A stretch of DNA of 64,000 bases, taken from the NCBI RefSeq assembly GCF_001613545.1, contig NZ_BDCO01000001.1, positions 1 to 64,000 on the forward strand, in the 5' to 3' direction. The DNA is from Terrimicrobium sacchariphilum. GTDB taxonomy: Bacteria; Verrucomicrobiota; Verrucomicrobiia; Chthoniobacterales; Terrimicrobiaceae. The position numbers were made by a program, and so were the translations under genes. Shown piece after piece: positions 10,201 through 18,309 of this stretch (the first letter of the stretch is position 1; each line of letters starts with the position of its first letter). The notes under the pieces are model-generated. The model did no database searches and was not told the origin of the DNA. It saw only the letters and a list, made by a program, of their open reading frames with translations.

Positions 10201-13200
10201 AGCATACCGGGCAGGCAGCAGGGTATATGATCCCGCGGCGAGGCCCGGGCTGGCGCTCAGGTACACCCGATCCCCCACGGAGAGCCTTTCATTGACGTAG
10301 CCGGGATCGTTTCCGAGCGCATCAGTCGCACCGAGCCTGTCATTAAACGCCCCGGTCGGTGAGACCGAGTCAAAGCCGGGGATGATGGCGAATGAGCCGG
10401 TCTGGCCGAGGATGTCAACCGTGCCGCCATTTCCACTCACCCATCGATAAGCGAGCAGGTCGCCACCGCCGCGAATATCGAGGGTGGCCCCCGAGGCGAC
10501 ACTGAGCGCCTGGCCCGCGATCGTGATGGATTTGGACGGAGCACCAATCGCCGAAATGTCGGTACCAGCGGGATCGATCCAGGAGTTTCCATCAACAGTC
10601 AGTCCGTAAGGGATCAAGACCCCCTGCCCCGAGATCGGATCGATGGCGGAGACCGAGGTTACGCTGCCTGCTCCCAGGGAAAGCGTGCGAGTGGTTGGTA
10701 GTGTGATCGAGCTGCCCGCGATGAGATTGACGGGCGCGGTATCCGTTCCATCCCAGCCGAGATTAATCGTGCCAAAGGGCGCACGCAGTACGCCATCCTG
10801 CTGAATGGTCGAGGCGTAAATGCTCAACCGCCCGCCCGCCGACAGCGGGAGCGGACGCACACCCGCTGCCTGGATGGTGACGGAACCCGGCTTGCCTCCA
10901 TGATCATAGGCGGTGATCGTGAATGGAGACGCTGTCACCGGATAGATCTGTCCGGCACGCAGGAGAAGGTCCCCCGCCATGTTAAGCGTGCCGCTTCCGC
11001 GGATATCCCCATTCTCCGCGATGAGAGACGCCTTGCCGATATTCTGCAGGGACAACGTGCCGACGTCGATCAAGCCCGCCTCCACGATCAGGCTTCCCGG
11101 TCCAAACGTCGGAGCAAACTGAAAAGCCGCTCCCACGCCAAAGGGGCTGGTCATATCCTCAAGTTTCTGCGGCGTCGGGAATGCCATGCCGAGCGCCACG
11201 TAGGGAGCAGTCAATCTCACTTCCGAGTCGGCATACAATACGCCGCCATCGGCGACCGAAAGCGACTCCGCTGCATGGATAGCCACTGCCCCCTTGAACT
11301 GGACAGAACCGTTCAGTTTCAAAGAATCAAAGCCACCCTGCTGAAACTCATCGACGCTAAAATATCCCTGCCCCACGAGAGGATTTCCCGACAGATTCCG
11401 CACTGCCTGTCCCACGCGGGCATCGGCAAACCCGGCATTGTCGTTCTGGGTGACGACGAGAGTTGTGTCATAGGGAGCGGGCGTCCCGCCCGACGAGTAA
11501 AACTTTCCGGAAGAAACAATCAGTGTCCCTCCGGATGCGCTCGCCCCCCCAGCCCGACCGAGCAATGTGGCATCGGTGAAAAGCATCTGGCCGCCTGCGA
11601 GCGTGATCGTTCCGCCGTCGCTGTCGACCCTGGTACGGACAGTTGCCAGTTCGTAGAGCGATGCCGTCACCCCGCTTCGCGCGGTTAATTTGTACGCAGA
11701 CTCCGGCGCGGCCTCCAGCGGATGCACATCCAGCCAGTCACTGGCTCCGGAAACGTCCAGCAAAGCACCCCGCGCCGCCACGATATTACCCGATACGGAA
11801 ATCGACCCGCCCGGCAGCACCGATCCGGTCCGGCGGCCATAGGGATCAGGCGTCTGCACCATCGTCCCTGCGGCAGACAGCACGCTCTGTGGCCCGAGAT
11901 AGACAGTGGTAAGGGCCATGGATTGCTCAAGAAAGAGAGGTAGCGAACTGGATGCTCCCTTGACTGTGATCGACCCGCCCGGGGCATAGACTCCTCCCAA
12001 CACTGTAACCGTATCGCCGGCCAGGGATACGCTTGCTTCCGGCACAGTATGTATTTCCGCCCGCTCGCCGAGCAGGAGATCGCCGCGAATGGTCACCGTC
12101 GTCGAGCTAAATGCGTCCCGCGCTCCCACTGCGGCGAAGCTCAGGCTCACCGGTAACAAATCGTTCGCAGGCCGACCGGTCGGGATGAGGGCGAGGTGTC
12201 CTTTTCCGTCGGAGGACACCGCCACGGCTCCCTGCCGTACCGGAGCGATATAGGTATCCGGGGCTATGACCAGTCCGGGAGCGAATTTCCCATCCGGCAA
12301 AGCCTCGCCGATACCATTTAGCGTGATATGCGAGAATCCTCCCTGGCTGAAGAATGCAGGATCAATCAAAAGCGTTCGCCTGCTGTCCGTGCTTCCTCCC
12401 ACCTGAATCAACGGAGCTTGAATCGTCAGCGATCCCCCCTCGCCTCCGGCATACCCTCTGAGTTCCGCACCCAAGGCAAGCTTTCCGCCCACGACCGAGA
12501 GCAGATTCGGGTCCTGCCCTCCCTTGATGGAGATAGCGCCTGCGTCCCCATCGTATTTCTTCCCGGTGGCGGAAATGCCTGCCCCGCCGGAGACATCGAT
12601 CACCGCCCCCTTGGAAAGACTTACCGTGTAGCCAGAAATGTCGATGCTGCCACCATCAACCACGATGGGTACAGCCATCGCCGTCTCGGAGCCCGGCCTG
12701 TCATCAACCAGCAACCCCGCAGTGCTGATGTGCGCCGTAGCGCCGATATTGACGTTTCCGCGTCCCGCGTTGGCCAGAGGCACCACCTGAGGATCGATCG
12801 AGGCGGCTACCGCTGACGCATAGGGCGAAATATTGAGCGCCTTGAACACCAATGCCCCGCCCGGAGCCTGCACACTTCCATCGACATTGATATTGGCGGC
12901 AGTCAGAGAAATCGATCCTCCGGCTGGCGCCTGCAAAGTAACACCCTCCGGCACCGCGATCGAGCCGTCGCTATTGTCAATCGTCAGCACGCCAAATCCC
13001 TTGCTGGTCAGCAACTCAGGCGACAGCTCCACCAGCTTCAGACGGCTCGCAGACAACGCCGCTGGGTTGCCGCTGGCATCCACGGAAAACGCCCCCGCTT
13101 CGGGAAGGCTGGTTCCCTCGCGGAAGACAATCGCCGGAGGCGTCGGGTAGGTAATGAAATAGTTGGGATCGACATTCTGCTGCCCCTTGAAGGCCAGAGT

Positions 13201-15396
13201 GAGGCTGCTCGGGTCGGCGGCCTCGCTCGTGGATGCCGTGGGGCGGATCTGGCGCGCGCCGGCGATCGTATTGCCTAACAACTCGCCGTCCAGCGCCATC
13301 GCGGGAGCGGTGATCGTGAGCTGGCCGCCATTGGCGCCCTGGAAATAACTATCCTCCCAACGGCGTCCGCTAAGCGCGAGCGGATTGGCAAAGACTTTCC
13401 CCGGTCTCCATCTGGAATCCGCCTGGCTCGACACTCCCGTGTAGATGCCATCATAGACCCGGTCCGGGGTGGCGGCGGAGATATCAACGAGGCGTCCATT
13501 GTAAAGTACGCGCGTGGTTTGAACGAAGCCGCTCTCATAGCGCACCCAGCCGCCCGAGACATCGACGATGGAGCCCTTTTGCAGGACGATGGAGTCGCCC
13601 GCCTGAAGGTCCACCGAACCTCCCGCCGAGGTCAGTTGCCCGACGGAGCGCTCGACCAGACCAGCGAAACCCGTGGCGTCTCCGAGCGGAGTGCCCACCC
13701 AGTTGCGTCCGCCATAGGTTCCGGTCTTGCGGATGTCGATCGTAAGCAGAGTCGCCCGGAGAAGCTGATCGCGCTGGAGGGGGGAATTCGCCAGTTCCGC
13801 TCCACGCAACTGCACCGTGAGAATATTCTGGCTCAGCGGGGCAAGCACGCCAGTGGTACCCGAGACATCGATAAAGGAATCGGAATCGAGATAGATCTGC
13901 CCGCCGGAATAGACGAAACGCGATGTCGGCGGCGCATAGGCCCAGTCGCCAGCCTGCGCCGTCACCTTGGCATTCGGGGCGAGGAGCGACGAGCCTCCCT
14001 CGAAATAGATCGTCTTGCCCTGGAGGTTGACCTGCGAGCGGAGAGCGAGTTCGGTGCCGACCGCCTTTTCCGTGCTCGCAAGCTCGGGCAGGATGCGCAT
14101 CGTGCTGCCCGCGCCGAGCTGGATGCTGCCGGTCTTGCGGTTGAAATACGGCAGACCCTTGCTGGCATTGGCTGCGTCGTACGCCGCATTGGCGACAGCA
14201 TCGTAACTCGCGATGAGGTCGATGCGACCATTCAGCGAAACGGAGGTGCTGCTATCGATGGCGCCTAGCTGGCGGATGTCCGCCCCGACCAGAGAGGCGC
14301 TGGCCCGGGGAATCGAAATCTCGCCCGTGTTAATGACCGTTCCTCCATAGCTGCCCACACTGCCGACATAGACATCGAGGCCCCTCAGGCTCGGGTCGGA
14401 ACTCGGGTGCGCCGTCAGCCCTACCTGCAACCCGGCGGCAAGTATCGTCTGGCCATCTGGAGTCGAGATGGTTCCGTCATTCCGTACGTTCGCTCCGACG
14501 AGGGCGATGCGCCCGCCAACCTTCGCGTCGGTGGTGGGAGCAGTCAGCTGCGCGCCGGCCTCGACGATCACGTCACCGTTGCGCCCATCGGCGGTCAGAG
14601 GTGCGGGTGGCGTAAACGCTGCCGTCCCCTTGGAACCAGCGGCAATCGGGAGTGCGCTGAAAAGATATTGCAGATCGGCGTTATTGAGCAATCCGCTCTG
14701 GATCAGGTTGTCATTGATCGGCAGCGACGCAGCCACGAGAGACCGCACATTGACCTGGCTGTTCCGGCCAAAGATGATGCCGTTCTGGTTCAGAACATAG
14801 ACCTGTCCCTCCGCCTTGATCGATCCGAGAATCTGGGACGGCTTGGGAGATTGGGACTGCTGGCCAGATGAGTCAAAGACCTTGTTAAAAGCGATCCATT
14901 TGCTCGCCTCGCTCTTCCCCTGGCTCTGGTCAAAGCGAACCTCGGTATTCCGGCCGACATTGAATGTCTCCCAATGCAATATTGCCTGCTCCTGGTTCTG
15001 GCGGATGACGACCTGACTGCCGTTCTGCGTCGGCAGATCAGCGCCATCCCACCGCGCATTCGCTCCGGTGAGGACCTTTAGACCTCCATCGGTGAGTCCG
15101 TCGGGCACCACGACAGTGGGAGCTGTGGCACGCGCCTTTACCTGCATGGCGCGTACTGCGGCCAATGCCTGGGTGGTGCGAGCCAGTCGATCCTGCGCTT
15201 TGTCCTGAGCCGCTGCCGCAGCTTCCGCGCCGGCAGTGGAACGGGCATTCGCGCCTTGCCGGGAGCTCCCCGAGACCCCGCCGCCACGCAGGATATCTCC
15301 CGCGCGCAAGGCCAGAGGAGCAGCAAGCAGCGCAGTCCCCAGCATGAGGACGCACCACACCGATCGCTGCTTGAGCTCTGGACGCTTCACACCCAA
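4261..15396 (-). CDS. Giant TpsA exoprotein (filamentous haemagglutinin-type adhesin)
   Basis: This 3,711-residue protein is secreted by the two-partner pathway. A signal peptide (core VWCVLMLGTALLAAPLALRA) precedes a TPS domain at about residues 105-260, with the conserved NQNGIIFG (family NPNGI) motif. The rest is a long Gly/Ser/Ala-rich series of short repeats expected to form a right-handed beta-helix. A segment in the C-terminal third (YKTYFSTYDADSYVKIAS and surroundings) resembles the DUF3739 haemagglutinin-associated domain. The last 80 residues are Pro/Ala-rich, then acidic. There is no Cys after the signal peptide and I count about 22 Met in some 3,680 residues. The TTG at 15396 has an AGGGAAG element about 7 nt upstream, which favours it over GTG at 15390. 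It lies 12 bp after the yezD-like gene at 15409 and shares its promoter. Confidence 0.92.
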   Translation of the reverse strand: MGVKRPELKQRSVWCVLMLGTALLAAPLALRAGDILRGGGVSGSSRQGANARSTAGAEAAAAAQDKAQDRLARTTQALAAVRAMQVKARATAPTVVVPDGLTDGGLKVLTGANARWDGADLPTQNGSQVVIRQNQEQAILHWETFNVGRNTEVRFDQSQGKSEASKWIAFNKVFDSSGQQSQSPKPSQILGSIKAEGQVYVLNQNGIIFGRNSQVNVRSLVAASLPINDNLIQSGLLNNADLQYLFSALPIAAGSKGTAAFTPPAPLTADGRNGDVIVEAGAQLTAPTTDAKVGGRIALVGANVRNDGTISTPDGQTILAAGLQVGLTAHPSSDPSLRGLDVYVGSVGSYGGTVINTGEISIPRASASLVGADIRQLGAIDSSTSVSLNGRIDLIASYDAVANAAYDAANASKGLPYFNRKTGSIQLGAGSTMRILPELASTEKAVGTELALRSQVNLQGKTIYFEGGSSLLAPNAKVTAQAGDWAYAPPTSRFVYSGGQIYLDSDSFIDVSGTTGVLAPLSQNILTVQLRGAELANSPLQRDQLLRATLLTIDIRKTGTYGGRNWVGTPLGDATGFAGLVERSVGQLTSAGGSVDLQAGDSIVLQKGSIVDVSGGWVRYESGFVQTTRVLYNGRLVDISAATPDRVYDGIYTGVSSQADSRWRPGKVFANPLALSGRRWEDSYFQGANGGQLTITAPAMALDGELLGNTIAGARQIRPTASTSEAADPSSLTLAFKGQQNVDPNYFITYPTPPAIVFREGTSLPEAGAFSVDASGNPAALSASRLKLVELSPELLTSKGFGVLTIDNSDGSIAVPEGVTLQAPAGGSISLTAANINVDGSVQAPGGALVFKALNISPYASAVAASIDPQVVPLANAGRGNVNIGATAHISTAGLLVDDRPGSETAMAVPIVVDGGSIDISGYTVSLSKGAVIDVSGGAGISATGKKYDGDAGAISIKGGQDPNLLSVVGGKLALGAELRGYAGGEGGSLTIQAPLIQVGGSTDSRRTLLIDPAFFSQGGFSHITLNGIGEALPDGKFAPGLVIAPDTYIAPVRQGAVAVSSDGKGHLALIPTGRPANDLLPVSLSFAAVGARDAFSSTTVTIRGDLLLGERAEIHTVPEASVSLAGDTVTVLGGVYAPGGSITVKGASSSLPLFLEQSMALTTVYLGPQSVLSAAGTMVQTPDPYGRRTGSVLPGGSISVSGNIVAARGALLDVSGASDWLDVHPLEAAPESAYKLTARSGVTASLYELATVRTRVDSDGGTITLAGGQMLFTDATLLGRAGGASASGGTLIVSSGKFYSSGGTPAPYDTTLVVTQNDNAGFADARVGQAVRNLSGNPLVGQGYFSVDEFQQGGFDSLKLNGSVQFKGAVAIHAAESLSVADGGVLYADSEVRLTAPYVALGMAFPTPQKLEDMTSPFGVGAAFQFAPTFGPGSLIVEAGLIDVGTLSLQNIGKASLIAENGDIRGSGTLNMAGDLLLRAGQIYPVTASPFTITAYDHGGKPGSVTIQAAGVRPLPLSAGGRLSIYASTIQQDGVLRAPFGTINLGWDGTDTAPVNLIAGSSITLPTTRTLSLGAGSVTSVSAIDPISGQGVLIPYGLTVDGNSWIDPAGTDISAIGAPSKSITIAGQALSVASGATLDIRGGGDLLAYRWVSGNGGTVDILGQTGSFAIIPGFDSVSPTGAFNDRLGATDALGNDPGYVNERLSVGDRVYLSASPGLAAGSYTLLPARYALLPGAFLVTPQGGTPTGNVTLPDGSSIVSGYLYNGLNTSRKVSTLSTRFEVLSQTVIAQRAEYETYFATSFLRALAPEGSTARLPDDAGQLILQATQSMAFAGTVQAQGWGTGRGGLIDIASSSPINIIAPNGTAVAGALNLDSSMLSSFGAESLLIGGVRQIGSSGTTVSVKTSSIRVDNAGASLSAPDLILVSKGSIELTAGSSLLATGTIGAIDTLLLGSSSVAGSGDGTLVRVSNGIGGGLVRSGVSNSTTPLMTLAAGASVSGLSLILDSTSRTSLSPDADLHASYVSLNSGQISLLFDNPGTLQSTTGLVLAGGAFQDLSSAKLLSLLSYSSIDIYGTGSFATSGALELHAAQIRGFNAGGGAVAFSASSVLLDNSPGRSSLAVLAPASGKLEFIADTIQIGSNQLAVDQYSDLRLTTTGGLSFSGTGGLTAQGNVIVTAPRITAASQSTQSLVAGGNLLLFASSTGSMLTSGLGASLTLQGQSVAAYSDIVLPSGLLTLRATSGDLTVGGLLDVSGTEQRFFDVFRYTDAGDIVLKADAGSVNLLAGSSVDVSAAAGGGDAGSLEISTPQGSFTLGGGLRGYAGAGGSAGEFRLDVGSLASLGTINARLNNAGFTESRSFRVRSGNVLVDGLAIAHDFALSADQGSITVTGTVDASGVTGGEISLEANGSVTLASGSLLTVAAQDFDNAGKGGQVTIEAGSQRNGVVGTGTVDIRSGATIDLSVASKTASSASYGKFSGKLHLRAPQNSTRSDLSVAAINGTIVDASSILVEGYRLYDLTGTGTITSSVQNTINSDAQTFLGAAGTTSANYTAMMDRLLANNSALAPVVVLAPGAEIINRTGDLVLGTTSSTATSDWNLATFRYGAKRAPGVLTLRAAGNITLYNAISDGFTTSAYNSALLARSSLLPVNTQSWSYRFTAGSDLSAADFHRVQPVGSLGASSGFLQLGKDYGANTFSNGTSALTSTAVATRFQVIRTGSGDIDISAGRSIRLLNQFASIYTAGTQVSDPTLGGTFDLPILDENGGAPVLGAVQQNPTYPAQFTMAGGNISLYAQENIEHLTKISGQLVADSQKELPNNWLYRRGYVDPATGAFGTSALGEIASTAWWVDFSNFFQGIGALGGGNISMTAGRDISNVDAVIPTNARMAGKDSAGNAIAPDANNLVELGGGDLVVKTGRNLDAGVYYVERGAGTLDVGGEITTNSTRSPSLVYLSSQSNAVSDSLTWLPTTLFVGRGGFDINARGNALLGPAVNTFLMPGGYNNTYWYKTYFSTYDADSYVKIASLGGSVTMREAITLSGNTAGSSVPILFSYLQKVHLLTSSPASTSFYQPWLRLDESSVTPFRSLTTVMPGTLDITSFSGNINLVGSINLSPSPSGNLSLLASKAINGLQANGSTLIGGVKTTTWGTASINLSDADPSSIPGITSPFAYQAVADVGIVQARARSTGSGFLTFVDNLFRESGSTTGALQTKQALHDSDLLHDGDSEPARIYALAGDISGLEYYSAKASQILAGRDITDVAFYLQNVNSDDVSVVSSGRDIILYNASTALRLAASRTGNILNLNALSLAGDIQIAGPGVLEVLAGRDLDLGSGANNSNGTGVGITSVGNAKNPYLSYTGAQLIIGAGLGSAGGLADSLNVDDFLAKYAEGNGRAYASVIAEELDGASISSLSDEAKARIALKILYLALRDAGRNFQTQGVAAYQSGFAAIESLFGEISAERGDITLRSRDIRTKQGGDISIFSPSGKLSLANTALNTLIPPGIVTESGGDIGIFTRGDVSLGIGRIFTLRGGNQIIWSSEGDIAAGSAAKTVTFAPPTRVILDPQSADVQTDLAGLATGGGIGVLATVAGVQPGEVDLIAPNGAVDAGDAGIRATGAISIAAVEVRNADNIAAPQTTGVPTSGPPAAVAAPAPPPSNPTAANNAAATDVADQARQQSQETTEAPSIISVDVLGYGGGDGEDEDNTPSGENSSAL

Positions 15397-15408
15397 AATC
15401 GGTCTTCC

Positions 15409-15645
15409 CTAGCCGTCGCTGCGACCCGACTTGTCGAGGCGTACCTTTACGCTTCGCTCGATCTGCACGACCTTGCCCTCATGCACGGTGATCTGAAGCG
15501 AACCAAATCTCAAAGCGCCTACCTGCCGCTCGACCACATCCTGCCAGGATGAGTCGACTCTCACGGCGGTGTTGGCACTTCTGGAATCCGGCAAATGTCC
15601 TCCACTCATAAATCCCTCAAAATTTGATATTTCCGTTGAATTCAA
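15409..15645 (-). CDS. YezD-family (DUF2292) small protein 1
   Basis: A 78-residue cytosolic protein. The C-terminal 45 residues carry the family signature: W-x(3)-VERQVGALRFGSLQITVHEGKVVQIE-x-VKVR. YezD of Bacillus and its relatives are tiny proteins of unknown mechanism found repeatedly in operons for sulfate, cysteine or methionine supply. This copy has a 30-residue N-terminal extension. It is the first gene of the operon with tpsA: the promoter and operator 3 lie 62-66 bp upstream and tpsA starts 12 bp after its stop. It may therefore link the adhesin to sulfur control. A paralogue is at 15912-16112. Confidence 0.8.
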   Translation of the reverse strand: MNSTEISNFEGFMSGGHLPDSRSANTAVRVDSSWQDVVERQVGALRFGSLQITVHEGKVVQIERSVKVRLDKSGRSDG

Positions 15646-15706
15646 CCGGATGCGGACCGGGACAAATCTGTTCCCGATTCTCGCCTGTCGAAATTTCCAC
15701 CAATCT

Positions 15707-15731
15707 AATAACGACTTTTATTATCGTGCTT
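15707..15731. promoter_or_regulatory. Operator 3 of the shared sulfur-regulon palindrome
   Basis: AATAACGA, 9 bp, TCGTGCTT, lying over the -10 box of the yezD-tpsA promoter. The left half-site is identical to operators 1 and 2. Confidence 0.7.
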
Positions 15732-15745
15732 TAACGCAATGACAA
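15718..15745 (-). promoter_or_regulatory. Predicted sigma70-type promoter for the yezD-tpsA operon
   Basis: TTGTCA (15745-15740) and TAATAA (15723-15718) are separated by 16 bp on the minus strand. The -10 box is covered by operator 3. The predicted leader before the ATG at 15645 is about 66 nt. Confidence 0.55.
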
Positions 15746-15911
15746 GCTCTATCCCATGGTTTGCTGCCGCTAAACCGGACGCGATCGCCCAGTCTTAAAT
15801 CGTACCCCTCCCGCTCAAAAGCTGCGGGCTAGAAACAAATACGGCGCTTCAGAGTAAAGTCCCTCCGGAGCGCCAGAAGCCGCGACGCAGCCCCGCGTAA
15901 TGACGACAGTC

Positions 15912-16112
15912 TCAGCTTTTGTCGAATCGCACGCAGATATTCGCCTCGACCTTGGTCACTCTTCCCTCATGCACCGTGATGGTCACGGATCCGAAACGCA
16001 TTGATTTCACCTGCTCCTCCACGACGGACAGCCAGTCGGAGGCCTGTCCCGCCGACAGGCTGTCTCGAGTGTTTGGAGATTTCGTTCGGATAAAACTGTC
16101 TGTTCCGCTCAT
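15912..16112 (-). CDS. YezD-family (DUF2292) small protein 2
   Basis: A 66-residue paralogue of the protein at 15409. It shares W-L-x-VVEEQVKSMRFGSVTITVHEGRVTKVEANICVRFDKS with it almost position for position, apart from a different N-terminus. It follows the HEAT-repeat gene by 65 bp on the same strand and probably shares its transcript from operator 4. Sulfur-assimilation context is known for the family; its biochemical role is not. No Shine-Dalgarno was seen. The roughly 200 bp between it and operator 3 contain nothing I recognise. Confidence 0.8.
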   Translation of the reverse strand: MSGTDSFIRTKSPNTRDSLSAGQASDWLSVVEEQVKSMRFGSVTITVHEGRVTKVEANICVRFDKS

Positions 16113-16177
16113 CGTTTAACGTTTCTTTGAGAATCTGCCTTAGGGACAAGAGACTAAGCCCGTGAATGCTTCTGTCT

Positions 16178-17092
16178 TCATGCGGCAAGAGAAAGGAATG
16201 CCTCCTGGGCGGATCTGCGAACCTCGATATCGCCGTCTTTGAGCAAAGGCTCCAGATGGACGCGAGCTTCCGGCCCGCCCACCCTGGCTACCACAAAAGC
16301 AGCTGCCAGCCGCACTTGCGCCACAGGGTGTCTCAATCGGTTAATAATGCGGTAGTCCGCTCGCACGCTTTGCATCGCGAGGCTCAGAATTGCTTCGCGT
16401 ACCACCTGCCAGGCTTCATCATCCAAAGATTCGAGCAGCGCGGCGCGGGCAGCATCGCTGCGAAACCTCCGCAAACCGCGAGCCGCCTCCAGGCGCACCT
16501 GCCAATCCTCATCGTCCAAAGCCAGGATGAGGTCTTCAAAGACAAACGCGCTGTCGTAGTCCGGGATCGACTGGACCGCCGCACGCCGGACCAGCGCCTC
16601 ATCATCGCGAAGTGCCGACCGCAAAGCCGTCACCAATTCCGGTCGCCGATAAGCCGCCAGAGTCAACACGGCTTCGCGGCGCACCGCGGGCTCGCGATCA
16701 CCAAGCGCACGAATCAGGTCGGGCAGCACGGATGGAGAACGATACCTGCGCAAGGCGATCACCGCCACCAGCCTCGCCTCGTCGGCGGGATGGTTCAGCC
16801 CTTCGGCGAGAAGCACTGTAGCAGCTGGGTCCTGGTAAGACCGCAAGAGCTCATGCGCGGCGGAGCTGATTTCATAGTCAGGATCTGCCGACACGTCGAA
16901 CAGGGCCGGGATCACACTCACATCGCTGCTTCTCTCCAGCAATTTCAGAGTGAGACGCCGGATGTTCGGCAGTGGATGCGCAAGGTAGCTGGCGAGTTCG
17001 CCAGCGGGCAGGTTTTCACGATTCTCAAGAGCTGCTTTCAGCGATGCGCGCAGCTCTTGATCAGTATTTTCAAAATTTACAGATGCAGACAT
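16178..17092 (-). CDS. HEAT-repeat protein
   Basis: From ATG at 17092 the product is a 304-residue soluble protein made almost wholly of HEAT-like helical pairs of about 31 residues, for example AVRREAVLTLAAYRRPELVTAL, WQVRLEAARGLRRF and AQVRLAAAFVVARVGG. Such solenoids are protein-binding scaffolds (PBS-lyase/NblB-like HEAT proteins); no enzyme signature is present. It has one internal Met and no Cys, which is unusual for a cytosolic protein of this length. The frame continues upstream to 17203, but that extension overlaps the promoter and lacks HEAT pattern, so the internal ATG is preferred. Operator 4 and a promoter lie 143 bp upstream; the yezD-like gene at 15912 follows. Confidence 0.8.
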   Translation of the reverse strand: MSASVNFENTDQELRASLKAALENRENLPAGELASYLAHPLPNIRRLTLKLLERSSDVSVIPALFDVSADPDYEISSAAHELLRSYQDPAATVLLAEGLNHPADEARLVAVIALRRYRSPSVLPDLIRALGDREPAVRREAVLTLAAYRRPELVTALRSALRDDEALVRRAAVQSIPDYDSAFVFEDLILALDDEDWQVRLEAARGLRRFRSDAARAALLESLDDEAWQVVREAILSLAMQSVRADYRIINRLRHPVAQVRLAAAFVVARVGGPEARVHLEPLLKDGDIEVRRSAQEAFLSLAA

Positions 17093-17234
17093 TTTTATGA
17101 CGAGTTGAGTTAATGAAAGCTCAATCCGCCTCCTTCCTGCGAAGCGAGGCGGACTGGCGAATTGGCGGACGCAACTAGACATCGCCCGATTTCGCCAGCC
17201 CATTGCTCCCTTATGACATTCCTTCCTCGCATAA

Positions 17235-17259
17235 AAGCGACCATATTAGTCGTTATTAA
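17235..17259. promoter_or_regulatory. Operator 4 of the shared sulfur-regulon palindrome
   Basis: AAAAGCGA, 9 bp, TCGTTATT; the right half-site is the exact reverse complement of AATAACGA. It lies between the end of cysK and the HEAT-repeat gene. Confidence 0.7.
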
Positions 17260-17269
17260 ATCCACAAGG
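17242..17269 (-). promoter_or_regulatory. Predicted promoter for the HEAT-yezD operon
   Basis: TTGTGG (17269-17264) and TATGGT (17247-17242) are spaced by 16 bp on the minus strand. The -10 box is inside operator 4. Confidence 0.5.
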
Positions 17270-17314
17270 TTTTTCTGAAGAAACTTTGGAACTTCCCGGC
17301 GCGGTATTCCCGAT

Positions 17315-18307
17315 CTAGCTCACAAGGCGGAGATCAGGATCAAGCCCCTCCTGCTCCAGCCACTTCCGATCATAAATCTTGGAGAGATATTTCGCTCCGG
17401 AATCGCAGAGGATCGTGACGATCGTCTTTCCCGGACCATGCTCGCGGGCATAACGAACCGCGCCTGCGATATTGATCCCGGAGGAAAGGCCAAGAAAGAG
17501 CCCTTCCTCGCGCAAAAGCTGATGAATCGCGGAAATGGCCTCCTGGTCGGGGATGCGATACGCCTCGTCGACAGTCAGGCCCTCCAGATTGCGCGTCAAC
17601 CGCGACTGGCCGATACCTTCCGCGTGGGAATCACCGTCGTTTACAGACGGATTTCCCAGCGTGAACCACGACCACATGGCCGCCCCGTACGGGTCTGCGC
17701 AAACCGCTGCGACCAGTGGGTTCTTTTCCTTCAGCGCGAGAGCTGTCCCTGCCAGGGTCCCTCCGGTGCCAACTGCCGCCACGAAGGCATCGATGGTGCC
17801 ATTGGTCTGTTCCCAGATCTCAGGGCCTGTTGTGAGAAAATGCGCCTGCCGGTTGGCGAGATTGTCGAACTGATTGGCCCAATACCATCTATTTTCCTCA
17901 GCAAGACGCCGCGCGATGTGATTGTAGTTCCCGGGATCGCTGTACGGTTTCTCCGCGACGGTAAGCACCTCGGCGCCCAAAGTCCGCAAGAGCGAGATTT
18001 TCTCCGGCGATTGCGTTTCGGGGATGACAATGACGGAGCGATAGCCCCGCGCATGCCCAATAACGGTGAGACCGATGCCCGTGTTTCCTGCCGTTCCCTC
18101 CACGATCGTAGCGCCGGGAGCCAGGGCTCCGCTCTTCTCGGCATCGAGAATTATCCCCAGCGCGGCCCGATCTTTCACCGAACCACCGGGATTCATGAAC
18201 TCCGCCTTGCCGAGGATCTCGCACCCCGTCGCCTCGGAAAAATGGCGGAGCCGGACCAGGGGAGTCCGGCCCACATGGCCATCGACGCCGAGGTAGCTCG
18301 AGCTCAC
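17315..18307 (-). CDS. cysK: Cysteine synthase A (O-acetylserine sulfhydrylase)
   Basis: This is a PLP enzyme of 330 residues that makes cysteine from O-acetylserine and sulfide. The PLP lysine is K45 in PGGSVKDRA. The Asn loop (EGTAGNTGIGL) and the phosphate-binding GTGGTLAG are intact, and the C-terminus (SGAKYLSKIYDRKWLEQEGL) is typical. Start: the open frame reaches 18649 but overlaps the rhodanese gene. The GTG at 18307, 2 bp after the rhodanese stop, gives the usual N-terminus leading into GRTPLVRL. It is the last gene of the minus-strand encapsulin operon (shell, cargo, rhodanese, cysK). It thus supplies the substrate of the cargo desulfurase from the product of the serine acetyltransferase at 22356. 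Confidence 0.92.
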   Translation of the reverse strand: MSSSYLGVDGHVGRTPLVRLRHFSEATGCEILGKAEFMNPGGSVKDRAALGIILDAEKSGALAPGATIVEGTAGNTGIGLTVIGHARGYRSVIVIPETQSPEKISLLRTLGAEVLTVAEKPYSDPGNYNHIARRLAEENRWYWANQFDNLANRQAHFLTTGPEIWEQTNGTIDAFVAAVGTGGTLAGTALALKEKNPLVAAVCADPYGAAMWSWFTLGNPSVNDGDSHAEGIGQSRLTRNLEGLTVDEAYRIPDQEAISAIHQLLREEGLFLGLSSGINIAGAVRYAREHGPGKTIVTILCDSGAKYLSKIYDRKWLEQEGLDPDLRLVS

Positions 18308-18309
18308 GG

